The notes beneath the pieces are model-generated. The model was given only the letters and a program-made list of their open reading frames with translations. It was not told where the DNA came from and made no database searches. Made by a program: the position numbers and the translations under genes. Below, piece after piece: positions 6,864-12,524 of a stretch of 12,524 nt of DNA (position 1 is its first letter; every line of letters begins with the position of its first letter). The stretch is taken from assembly GCA_904501795.1 (NCBI GenBank), contig CAJGCK010000037.1, forward strand, positions 1 to 12,524, read 5' to 3'. The stretch comes from an uncultured Clostridia bacterium. Lineage in GTDB: Bacteria > Bacillota > Clostridia > Christensenellales > Borkfalkiaceae.

Positions 6864-7064
6864 GTTTCCTAAAATATAATTCGCATCTAAATCAAGTTCT
6901 TTACAAATTTTTGCAAAAGTATCTATTTTGGGTAGTTTTTTCGTTGTGCTATACTGAGTAATCATTTCTGGAGAAACCCCTACTCGTTTTGCAATTTCTA
7001 TAGTAGTTAGTCCACTATTTTTTAACTCTTCACTTAATCTCTTTTTTATAATTGATTCTTTCAT
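6858..7064 (-). CDS. Small XRE-family (Cro/C1-type) transcription regulator
   Basis: A 68-residue protein that is almost entirely one helix-turn-helix domain of the lambda-repressor-like fold, so a DNA-binding regulator. Helices 2 and 3 are around LTTIEIAKRVGVSPEMITQY (19-38), followed by the usual KKLPKIDTFAKICKELDLDA (42-61) of HTH_3 proteins. There is no effector or dimerisation domain beyond it. The start ATG (7062-7064) has no ribosome site; a TATAAT box ends 6 bases upstream, so the mRNA probably begins at the ATG itself. Palindromes at 7077-7093 and 7105-7119 in front of the gene suggest autoregulation. It stands alone: the deacetylase upstream ends 156 bases away, and the terminator follows at once. 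Its target genes cannot be named; no toxin gene is adjacent. Confidence 0.88.
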   Translation of the reverse strand: MKESIIKKRLSEELKNSGLTTIEIAKRVGVSPEMITQYSTTKKLPKIDTFAKICKELDLDANYILGND

Positions 7065-7070
7065 ATCGCG

Positions 7071-7119
7071 ATTATATAACTAATAGTTAGTTAATAATTA
7101 TTTTCTAACCGATAGTTAG
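7071..7119 (-). promoter_or_regulatory. Promoter and two operator palindromes of the XRE gene
   Basis: On the minus strand, -10 TATAAT (7071-7076) sits so that the first transcribed base should be the A of the ATG at 7064. The 17-base palindrome TAACTAATAGTTAGTTA (7077-7093, plus-strand reading; arms of 7 around TAG) fills the spacer exactly. A second site, CTAACCGATAGTTAG (7105-7119; arms of 5), lies 27 bases further up, centre to centre. Both share the half-site TAGTTAG. The hexamer at the -35 position is poor (AATTAT), so expression may be low or need help. A small repressor bound here would block polymerase directly. Confidence 0.6.
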
Positions 7120-7182
7120 TGTGCGACGTTTGTTTCAAATTAAAAAAAAATAAAAAAGTTTTTAAATATTTAAGTTTATTAT

Positions 7183-7217
7183 AGCTGAAAACCCTGTTTG
7201 CTACTTGGTTTTCAGCT
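7183..7217. terminator. Hairpin after the deacetylase gene
   Basis: Arms AGCTGAAAACC (7183-7193) and GGTTTTCAGCT (7207-7217) pair perfectly over 11 bases with a 13-base loop, starting 3 bases past the deacetylase stop in transcription order. The immediate T-run is on the plus-strand side; on the minus strand ATAATAAAC follows, with longer T-runs only from about 7157 down. It may therefore act as a weak terminator or mRNA end-protecting stem for the deacetylase. No plus-strand gene enters it. Confidence 0.5.
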
Positions 7218-7220
7218 TTT

Positions 7221-7910
7221 TTACAACAACACTTCTTTATTAGTGCCGTATATAACGTCTTTTCTATTTGATACAAACTGCAAGAATTCTTCGAAAGCGC
7301 CCCAACTTTCGTCTATATCAAACTCAAAGGCATGCCCCCAAAAATAAAAAATTTGTTTTTCTTCACTTTTTGTAGAAAAAAACTTTTCGGCAAGGCTAAA
7401 TAAGTCTGGCATTCTTTCACGACAAGTAGTGGGCTCAAATTCAAAAAGATTTTCTTGGACGTGAAAAGAATAGTTGTTTTTAATCGTTCTTGCATACTTT
7501 ACACCGGTATTTTTCTTAATTAACTCTGCACATCTTGTGTCGTAGTTAGCCCCACCGCTAGAATATGCAAAACCGACTATTTCATAGCCACACACGTCGC
7601 TTAAATTGAGACGGTCTTGCTCTACTTCATATATAATATCTTCATCTTTTTCAAACGAAGGTAAAAGAGCGTGGTTTAAGGTATGTCCCGCTACTTCGTG
7701 ACCTGCATATATATGCTTAACGTCACAGGCAAGAATTTTATTAAATTGTATATCTTTCCCCGCACGTTTTATCGTTCCTTTATTGCCAAAGGTTGCTGAA
7801 TTTAAGTTGAAAGTTCCCTTTAGATTATATTTGTTTAATAACTCTATTAAACGAATATCTTGCTCCGTACCGTCGTCAAAACTAAAAGTAAAATATTTAT
7901 TAGACTTCAT
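7221..7910 (-). CDS. Polysaccharide deacetylase family protein (NodB/CE4), possibly C-terminally shortened
   Basis: A metal-dependent deacetylase fold acting on acetylated sugars such as xylan, chitin-type or peptidoglycan chains; the substrate cannot be read. Motif 1 TFSFDDG (8-14, D12/D13) and motif 2 GHTLNH (75-80, H76/H80) supply the metal triad. FAYSSGG (114-120) stands where relatives have a YPGG-type loop, and FYFWGHAFEFD (188-198) carries the late His. No signal peptide is present, so it probably acts inside the cell on imported oligosaccharides. The chain stops at residue 229 just after GTNKEVLL, where the relatives I remember continue past a TNGE-like motif for some 20-40 residues, so the end may be clipped while the metal site survives. 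It overlaps the upstream hydrolase by 11 bases. The ribosome site GGAAG lies 6 bases before the ATG. Confidence 0.85.
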   Translation of the reverse strand: MKSNKYFTFSFDDGTEQDIRLIELLNKYNLKGTFNLNSATFGNKGTIKRAGKDIQFNKILACDVKHIYAGHEVAGHTLNHALLPSFEKDEDIIYEVEQDRLNLSDVCGYEIVGFAYSSGGANYDTRCAELIKKNTGVKYARTIKNNYSFHVQENLFEFEPTTCRERMPDLFSLAEKFFSTKSEEKQIFYFWGHAFEFDIDESWGAFEEFLQFVSNRKDVIYGTNKEVLL

Positions 7911-8622
7911 AACCTTCTTCCCTAAAACGTTCTTCTATAAAATTTGCAATCTCGGTTGAATCTTCTAGTCCGTGTGGGTGGTGACCACAGTCGGGTTTTA
8001 ATACGTATTGCAAATTACCCTTATATTCCTTTATTAGTTTTTCACTATTTTCTTCAAACGGAACGACGTCATCTTTTAGCCCCACAACTAAATATACGGG
8101 GACTGTTAGACTCTTAAGCCTATTTATAGGACTTAGTTTCGAGCCAACAACCGTTTGTTCGTTTATGGAATATATCTCTTTGCATTGTTCCCACTCTCTT
8201 ACGTAAGGCGCGTTTCTATAAATACCTGCAGGCCAACTTGCAAGATCTAAAACGGGCGCATCTAAATAAACGCAAGCAACGTATTCTGGATAGGTAGTCG
8301 CATAGTTAAAAGTGTACAAACCGCCCCTACTAAAACCGAACATTGTGGTTTTTTTAGAAAATGAAAAGTTTTCTATTAAGTACAAATGAAATTTATGTAA
8401 TATCTCAACGCTTTCGGGACAACCATACATATCTTTTACGTTAACGTATGCTAAATGATATCCCCTTTCTAACATCTCAACGTCACAATAATCAAAAGCG
8501 CCCAAAAATTCAGCTCTAAAAATGAACGGATTACCCTTTTTTGCAATTTTAGGGTTTATAACGGTTGCATATCTTCCCAAAAATTCAAATTCTATTTGTT
8601 CATATTTGTCGTGATACAACAT
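7900..8622 (-). CDS. Alpha/beta hydrolase, prolyl-oligopeptidase/esterase type
   Basis: A 240-residue serine hydrolase of the alpha/beta fold, cytosolic, with no signal peptide. The nucleophile elbow is GFSRGG (96-101, Ser98), the acid is in GLKDDVVP (181-188, Asp184 or 185), and the histidine lies in CGHHPHGL (212-219). The segments RGYHLAYVNVKDMYGCPE (53-70) and YLDAPVLDLASWPAG (119-133) mark a subfamily of carbohydrate-linked hydrolases, often found with glycan-degrading genes, though I know of no proven substrate. The neighbours support an esterase acting on substituted sugars: the deacetylase overlaps by 11 bases and broken galM lies 20 bases upstream. The start has a strong AAGGAG ribosome site 6 bases before the ATG. 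Reading frame and catalytic triad are intact, unlike galM. Confidence 0.85.
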   Translation of the reverse strand: MLYHDKYEQIEFEFLGRYATVINPKIAKKGNPFIFRAEFLGAFDYCDVEMLERGYHLAYVNVKDMYGCPESVEILHKFHLYLIENFSFSKKTTMFGFSRGGLYTFNYATTYPEYVACVYLDAPVLDLASWPAGIYRNAPYVREWEQCKEIYSINEQTVVGSKLSPINRLKSLTVPVYLVVGLKDDVVPFEENSEKLIKEYKGNLQYVLKPDCGHHPHGLEDSTEIANFIEERFREEGYEV

Positions 8623-8642
8623 TTTAATCTCCTTTTTTAGAT

Positions 8643-9054
8643 TTAATATGAAAATTTAAAGGTAGTTTTAGCACTAAATTTTTCGTTTGCTTTTAGAACG
8701 GGCGACGGAAAATTTTGATGATTGATTGCATCGGGGAAAAATTGGGTTTCTAAACAAAAAGCGCTCCATTTCCCGTAGTTCGATGTGCTTTTTACCGTTT
8801 GAGTAAAATTCGCCTTTGTCAATTCTATTAGAACACCTACCTATTATAGCCCCGTAATAACACGTTCCGTTAACGTAGCCGTCTAAATGATCGTAACCGA
8901 GAACTACGTCGGTAGCATTATCGCCTTTTAAAACCTTTAGAGAGCGAATAATTCCACCGTAATTTAGCACTTCGACTTCTATTTGTTTAGAGCATAGAAA
9001 AAACGAATACACGTTTTCGCCGTTAAGACTGCCGAAAAATTTTTTTTCTATCAT
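8643..9054 (-). pseudogene. galM: Aldose 1-epimerase remnant with a large internal deletion and frameshift
   Basis: Intact GalM interconverts alpha and beta anomers of galactose and related aldoses. From the ATG at 9052-9054 the first 89 residues are good GalM: LNYGGIIRSL (30-39), DVVLGYDHLDGY (49-60) and YYGAIIGRCSNRIDKGEF (66-83). Then the frame runs into unrelated residues and stops at 8674. In the next frame, from 8792 to the TAA at 8643-8645, 49 codons encode the GalM C-terminus, including FCLETQFFPDAINH and FPSPVLKANEKFSAKT. About 200 central codons are missing, with both catalytic histidines; the Glu of LETQ remains, out of frame. The junction is near 8787-8793 at a run of five A/T, consistent with a slip between short repeats. 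The ribosome site AGGAAA is still present. Assembly error is the main alternative. Confidence 0.92.
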
Positions 9055-9089
9055 AAAATTTCCTATACCGTTAAAACTTTATAGATTTT

Positions 9090-9109
9090 TAAGCAAACTA
9101 TTTTGCTTA
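9090..9109. repeat. Short hairpin between rlmD and the galM remnant
   Basis: TAAGCAAA (9090-9097) and TTTGCTTA (9102-9109) pair over 8 bases with a 4-base loop. A T-rich tail exists only on the plus-strand side, where no gene ends, so as a minus-strand terminator for rlmD it would be weak. I see no clear galM promoter in the remaining gap bases (9055-9125), although a new transcript could begin there. Confidence 0.35.
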
Positions 9110-9125
9110 TTTTATAAAAACAAAA

Positions 9126-10535
9126 TTAGCAATTTTTAGTTAAACACACAAGTGTCTCAACGTGCTTGGTTTGTGGGAACATGTCAAATGGTTTTACAAA
9201 CTCTACGTTATATCTCAAATCTTGCGCTTGGGATTTCTTAATTTCGTTGCCAACGTATTCAAGCGAGCCACAAATCAAGCCAACGTCCCTTGCAAGAGTT
9301 GACGGTTTGCACGATACATACACAATTTTTTCGATACCGCTTTTAATTATTGCATCTATAACCGACTGGTCTAGCCCTTTTCGTGGTGGGTCTAATACAA
9401 GACAAACTTTTGCGCCGTTTTCTTTTTCTTGATCGATTATTTTTTGAAGAAGTTCTTCGCATTTGCCGTTATAATTAAACATTTTATCGTTTAACCCGTT
9501 AACTTCTTTTAATTCGTTTGCGCTATCTACCGCTTCTTTGCAAACTTCTATACCTATCGCTTTCTTTGCATTTTTTGCAAGCATAGCCGTCATTAACCCT
9601 GCTCCACTATAAGCGTCGATAACGGTTGTGTTTTCATCGGCACAAACGGCTTCACAAACGGCGGAGTAAAGTTTACCGCACATTTCATTGTTTACTTGCA
9701 TAAAACTTTGAACGCCGATCTTGTATTTAATGCCCCTTAAATCGCCAACGTAAGCGGGCTTGCCATATTTTAACAAAAACTTGTCACCGTAAATAAGGTT
9801 TGTACGTGAATTATTTACGTTTATATATAACGAAAACTGCAGTTTTAACGCCGATTTTAGTTTTGAAATCAAGTAGTCTATGCCTGCAATTTTTTCATTT
9901 AAAACAACGAGTGTTATTATTAAGTTGTCTTTAATCTCTTTAACGGTTATTTCTCGAACGTCGCCACTGAAATCAAGTTCGTTATAACCTTTTAAGTCGT
10001 ATTTTTTAAAATATTCCCTGAAAGTTGATATTACGTTTTCCGTCCAAGACGGATTTATGTAACAATTATTTATATCGATAACCCTATGCGAATTTTCGGC
10101 AAAAAAACCAATATTAACTTTATCTCCGCCATCAGCAACCGGCAAAGAAAGTTTATTTCGATAACCGTATTCGTTAGTGCATTTAATTGCAGAAGCAACC
10201 GTTAAATCTAGCCCCGCAATTTTTTTAAAACAGTTTTTAACCGTTTCTTCTTTAGTTTTAATTTGATAAGAATACGAAAGATGTTGTAGTTGACAGCCAC
10301 CGCATTTTCCAAAAACCGAGCATTTGGGTCTTACCCTTTCTTCCGCAGGGGTTAAGACTTCTAAAACTTTACCGTAAGCGCACTTTGAAGTAACCTTAAC
10401 TAGCTTATAACGTATTTTTTCGCCTGGTAAAACGAAGGGCACGAAAACTACCGCACCTTCTTCTTTTAAAACGCCTTCACCGTTAGCGCCCAAACAATTA
10501 ACCGTATTTACGTATTCGTTGTTTTTCTTTAACAT
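9126..10535 (-). CDS. rlmD: 23S rRNA (uracil-C5)-methyltransferase, RlmD/RlmCD type
   Basis: Methylates C5 of a uridine in 23S rRNA (U1939 in E. coli numbering; Bacillota homologues may also modify U747) using S-adenosylmethionine, in the cytosol. At 469 residues it is full length. Order: TRAM RNA-binding domain (about 5-63), iron-sulphur cluster cysteines C72, C78, C81 (CSVFGKCGGC) and C158, a central RNA-binding part, then the methyltransferase core with QVNNEMC (280-286), VIDAYSGAG (305-313), LDPPRKG (381-387), the catalytic Cys409 in YVSCKPST, and the general base Glu460 in HVETL. All key residues are present. The start is 7 bases after the stop of the upstream membrane-protein gene with only a weak ribosome site, suggesting coupled translation. 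The paralogue TrmFO/TrmA role is less likely given the TRAM domain and the four cluster cysteines. Confidence 0.94.
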   Translation of the reverse strand: MLKKNNEYVNTVNCLGANGEGVLKEEGAVVFVPFVLPGEKIRYKLVKVTSKCAYGKVLEVLTPAEERVRPKCSVFGKCGGCQLQHLSYSYQIKTKEETVKNCFKKIAGLDLTVASAIKCTNEYGYRNKLSLPVADGGDKVNIGFFAENSHRVIDINNCYINPSWTENVISTFREYFKKYDLKGYNELDFSGDVREITVKEIKDNLIITLVVLNEKIAGIDYLISKLKSALKLQFSLYINVNNSRTNLIYGDKFLLKYGKPAYVGDLRGIKYKIGVQSFMQVNNEMCGKLYSAVCEAVCADENTTVIDAYSGAGLMTAMLAKNAKKAIGIEVCKEAVDSANELKEVNGLNDKMFNYNGKCEELLQKIIDQEKENGAKVCLVLDPPRKGLDQSVIDAIIKSGIEKIVYVSCKPSTLARDVGLICGSLEYVGNEIKKSQAQDLRYNVEFVKPFDMFPQTKHVETLVCLTKNC

Positions 10536-10542
10536 AATGTTT

Positions 10543-11076
10543 CTATTTTAAAATTTTTCTTAAATAGTATTCAGTAAGTTTTCGCGAAACGTTTATAAAA
10601 AAATCATAGACCGCAAAGAAAACCACGCCTATTAAAAATATAAATAACAAAACGTAGTTTTTTATAAATTCAGGCAAGGAGTCAAGTGGCATACACATCA
10701 CCATTGTGTAGTAAAAATATACGGCGTAACATGACAAAACGCACCATATAACGCCTATTGCCAAAATTAAAAATTTGTTTAATTTCTTCGATTCTAATAG
10801 TATTTTTATAATGGGAAATAGTCCAAAAAATATAAAGTAACTTATAAATACTATACTTAAAAAGTTAAAACCCGTTATTAAAAAAGCAATTAGTCCACCC
10901 GCTAAATATGATAAAAAACCACCTAAATACGACTTATAATAAAGCGGGAGCAAAACTACCACCGACGATAATATAACCGCCGAAATATCCGCTACTTGAA
11001 AGTAGACGCCAAAGGATAGTATCATGGCAATCAATCCCGCTGAGATAGCGGAAATTGCTATTACTTTACTTTTCAT
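10543..11076 (-). CDS. Six-segment hypothetical membrane protein
   Basis: A 177-residue, strongly hydrophobic protein with about six membrane helices: roughly 5-25, 30-48, 50-71, 73-95, 102-125 and 139-160. It ends in a basic tail, NVSRKLTEYYLRKILK. The pattern of short packed helices with YYKSYLGGFLSYLAGG (46-61) in the middle recalls substrate-binding subunits of ECF-type vitamin transporters, but no signature residue supports that, and I do not recognise the family. Its start overlaps the J-domain gene stop by one base (TAATG), so the two products should be made together. Co-translation with a J-domain-like protein suggests that its partner acts at the membrane or assists its folding. Reading frame and start are secure; function is unknown. 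Confidence 0.8.
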   Translation of the reverse strand: MKSKVIAISAISAGLIAMILSFGVYFQVADISAVILSSVVVLLPLYYKSYLGGFLSYLAGGLIAFLITGFNFLSIVFISYFIFFGLFPIIKILLESKKLNKFLILAIGVIWCVLSCYAVYFYYTMVMCMPLDSLPEFIKNYVLLFIFLIGVVFFAVYDFFINVSRKLTEYYLRKILK

Positions 11077-11684
11077 TATCTACAACAGCCGTTACAAAGC
11101 ATGTTTATACAACAATAAGTAGCACAACAATCTACAAACGAACCACAACCGCTATCCCCCATTTGTCTATCGGCGTTTGGGTTTTGACTTGCGTTAGAAT
11201 AATACGCGTTACCCGAATAGAACTGTCTTTCGTTAAACTCCATTTTTTGTTTTAATTTAGTTAACGCGTCGCTATACTTAGTGTTGTGCGGTTCCATATT
11301 TAGCGCTATCTCTAACTGTTTTTTACTTTCGTTAGTCCAGTTTTTTTTATAGAAAATTACAGACTGAAGATAGTGCCACTCCGCATCTCTTTCAGAAAAA
11401 GCGTCTAACTGGTCTTGCGCGGAGTTTAGCGAGCCTTCTTTAATAAGCTTTTCAACTGCTGAATAGTCGTTAAAAACACGTTCTTCCTTTTCGGTTTTGC
11501 GATTAGCTTTGATTTCCATATACGCAGTTTCAAGTTTCGTTAAATTTTTAGCGGCAATATTACCTGCCTCGCCTTCTAAAAACCTATCCTTTGAGTACTT
11601 TTCTTTAAGCGTTTTGTACGCCGATTCAATTTCTTCGTCGGTTGCGTTTTCTCTAACGCCTAAAATTTTGAAATATTCTTGCAT
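11076..11684 (-). CDS. J-domain-like protein without HPD, with TPR region and Cys-rich tail
   Basis: A 202-residue cytosolic protein. Residues 3-60 follow the DnaJ J-domain pattern (EYFKILGVRENATDEEIESAY, 3-23), but the loop between helices 2 and 3 reads SKD (31-33) where canonical J-domains have HPD, the tripeptide needed to stimulate Hsp70 ATPase. Residues about 100-147 look like one or two tetratricopeptide units (EWHYLQSVIFYKKNW, then EIALNMEPHN), a protein-binding scaffold. The tail from residue 180 holds eight cysteines in 22 residues, including CC pairs at 186, 191 and 200, fit for metal or cluster binding or lipid attachment. It overlaps the DUF5685 gene by 25 bases and the membrane-protein gene by one base. 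The start is supported by GGAG 8 bases before the ATG. It is probably an adaptor rather than a classic Hsp70 co-chaperone. Confidence 0.85.
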   Translation of the reverse strand: MQEYFKILGVRENATDEEIESAYKTLKEKYSKDRFLEGEAGNIAAKNLTKLETAYMEIKANRKTEKEERVFNDYSAVEKLIKEGSLNSAQDQLDAFSERDAEWHYLQSVIFYKKNWTNESKKQLEIALNMEPHNTKYSDALTKLKQKMEFNERQFYSGNAYYSNASQNPNADRQMGDSGCGSFVDCCATYCCINMLCNGCCR

Positions 11685-12524
11685 TTTTCATTCTCCATTA
11701 TCATTTTCGTACGGGCGGAAAGCCCCTTTATCAATACGTTATCTATTAAATCGTGATTGAACTTATATTCTAGTTTTTGCGCGCTACAACAAATTTCGTT
11801 TAATACCGTGCTAAAAACTTCATTTAATTCTTTACCATGTTTTATGATGAGTTGCTCTTTATCTATACAATCAGTATACGCGTTAACAAAAACGTTATAA
11901 TTATTTTTTTCTTTATCCTTAGAAAAATCATCTAACGCGTCTATCAAGTATATCCATTTGCCTAAGTTATAGCTAAGATTATCAAGATTTTCCGTGCTAT
12001 TACCGTTCATAAGCTCTGCCACGACGTCTTTTATCATATTCCCAAACGGATCTGCTGAACGGTCTATACTGTCTCCACGCTCAGTTTCGTATTTAAGAAG
12101 TTCTTTATACCGTTTTTCCACTATTTCGTTTAGAATAGGCTCGGTTGCTTTGGCTTTTTTGTAAGCGCTCTTAAAGAACGAACGCTTTACCCTACCCTTT
12201 TTATTGTCTAAAACGTCATCATTACATTTATGGTAGGCAAGCAATACGTTTAAGCACGCTATTCGCTCGGTCAAGAAATCGACTTTAGCGATAGGGTGTT
12301 TACCCACCCAGTGAATTACACAGTGTTGTTTTTCTATCTTGACGTCGGTATCGGTTATATTATGAAGCAGTACCGACAAAAAAGTTAGATCGTAATTAAG
12401 CGCAAGCCGTGCTTTTTGCCCACACGTTTTACCTATACCCTTACATAGTCCGCAGTACATTGCTCTGTATAAAACCGTGTCTTTAACGAATAAATTTGGA
12501 TAATCGGTTTTTATATATCCAAAC
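11660..12524 (-). CDS. DUF5685 family protein, start codon at the window edge
   Basis: The frame is open from the window edge to TAA at 11660-11662. The first base present is the final G of what is almost surely ATG, since FGYIKTDYP follows directly, as in DUF5685 proteins that begin MFGY; so only two bases are missing and the protein has 288 residues. Visible marks: YRAMYCGLCKGIG (20-32) with C25 and C28, LNYDLTFLSVLL (43-54), NDDVLDNKKG (102-111), RSADPFGNM (156-164) and IDALDDFSKDKEKNNYNVFV (195-214). The rest appears mostly helical and there is no signal peptide. The two Asp-rich motifs about 90 residues apart resemble the paired metal-binding motifs of helical isoprenoid synthases, but this is inference. 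An internal ATG at 12458-12460 would drop the conserved N-terminus. It overlaps the J-domain gene by 25 bases and leads that operon as far as can be seen. Confidence 0.85.
   Translation of the reverse strand, partial: FGYIKTDYPNLFVKDTVLYRAMYCGLCKGIGKTCGQKARLALNYDLTFLSVLLHNITDTDVKIEKQHCVIHWVGKHPIAKVDFLTERIACLNVLLAYHKCNDDVLDNKKGRVKRSFFKSAYKKAKATEPILNEIVEKRYKELLKYETERGDSIDRSADPFGNMIKDVVAELMNGNSTENLDNLSYNLGKWIYLIDALDDFSKDKEKNNYNVFVNAYTDCIDKEQLIIKHGKELNEVFSTVLNEICCSAQKLEYKFNHDLIDNVLIKGLSARTKMIMENEKCKNISKF

Noticed and set aside
6653..6961. Plus-strand 102-codon frame
   Set aside because: It runs through the tRNA, the terminator hairpin and the antisense of the XRE gene, so it cannot be a real protein gene.
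6823..7220. Possible toxin-antitoxin pair around the XRE gene
   Set aside because: No partner frame of suitable size with a ribosome site overlaps or adjoins the regulator; it is flanked by a terminator and a non-coding gap.
7091..7276. Minus-strand 61-codon frame between the deacetylase and the XRE gene
   Set aside because: It covers the end of the deacetylase in another frame, a terminator-like hairpin and A/T runs; no domain or ribosome site.
1..12524. Search for CRISPR arrays, insertion sequences and phage genes
   Set aside because: No regularly spaced repeats, transposase motifs, terminal inverted repeats or phage structural genes were found by eye.

Overview
The window is AT-rich and almost every gene lies on the minus strand. 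It carries standard Bacillota/Clostridia housekeeping genes: CdaA-type diadenylate cyclase, HolA, ComEC, a clostridial-type aspartokinase, an RlmD-family rRNA methyltransferase and a DUF5685 protein. The best guess is a chromosomal segment from a low-GC, probably gut-associated and possibly uncultured Clostridia. This is inferred from gene families and style, not from a search. No phage, insertion sequence, CRISPR array or plasmid gene was seen.

Layout in minus-strand transcription order, from the right edge to the left. (1) 12524-9126: a tight set of DUF5685 protein, J-domain-like/TPR protein with a Cys-rich tail, six-segment membrane protein, and rlmD. The first three genes overlap one another and rlmD starts 7 bases after the third stop. 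(2) 9054-7221: a carbohydrate-type set of galM (broken), an alpha/beta hydrolase and a polysaccharide deacetylase. galM has lost roughly 200 internal codons and is frameshifted, and the deacetylase looks clipped at its C terminus, so this set seems to be decaying. (3) 7119-6858: a small XRE-type regulator with a palindromic operator packed against its -10 box and a probably leaderless mRNA. (4) 6823-6863: a symmetric hairpin that can terminate both the regulator (minus strand) and tRNA-Glu(CUC) (plus strand), the only convincing plus-strand gene. (5) 6691-6328: a gap of about 360 bases with divergent promoter-like sequences, an inverted repeat and a GC-richer stretch of unknown role. (6) 6315-4162: comEC. 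(7) 4136-1: a promoter followed by holA, cdaA, a 42-residue one-helix membrane microprotein, a DUF1015 gene and aspartokinase, in one closely packed operon that runs off the left edge.

How they fit together: comEC next to holA recalls the comEC/holA order of Bacillus. Here cdaA follows holA in one transcript and the usual cdaR (YbbR) partner is absent; a membrane microprotein sits in its place. DUF1015 and aspartokinase at the distal end are linked by an ATGA stop/start overlap and suggest an amino-acid metabolism module. The most interesting unexplained items are the DUF5685/J-domain/membrane-protein cassette, the CdaA-associated microprotein, ComEC with a degenerate beta-lactamase-like domain, and the leaderless autoregulator.
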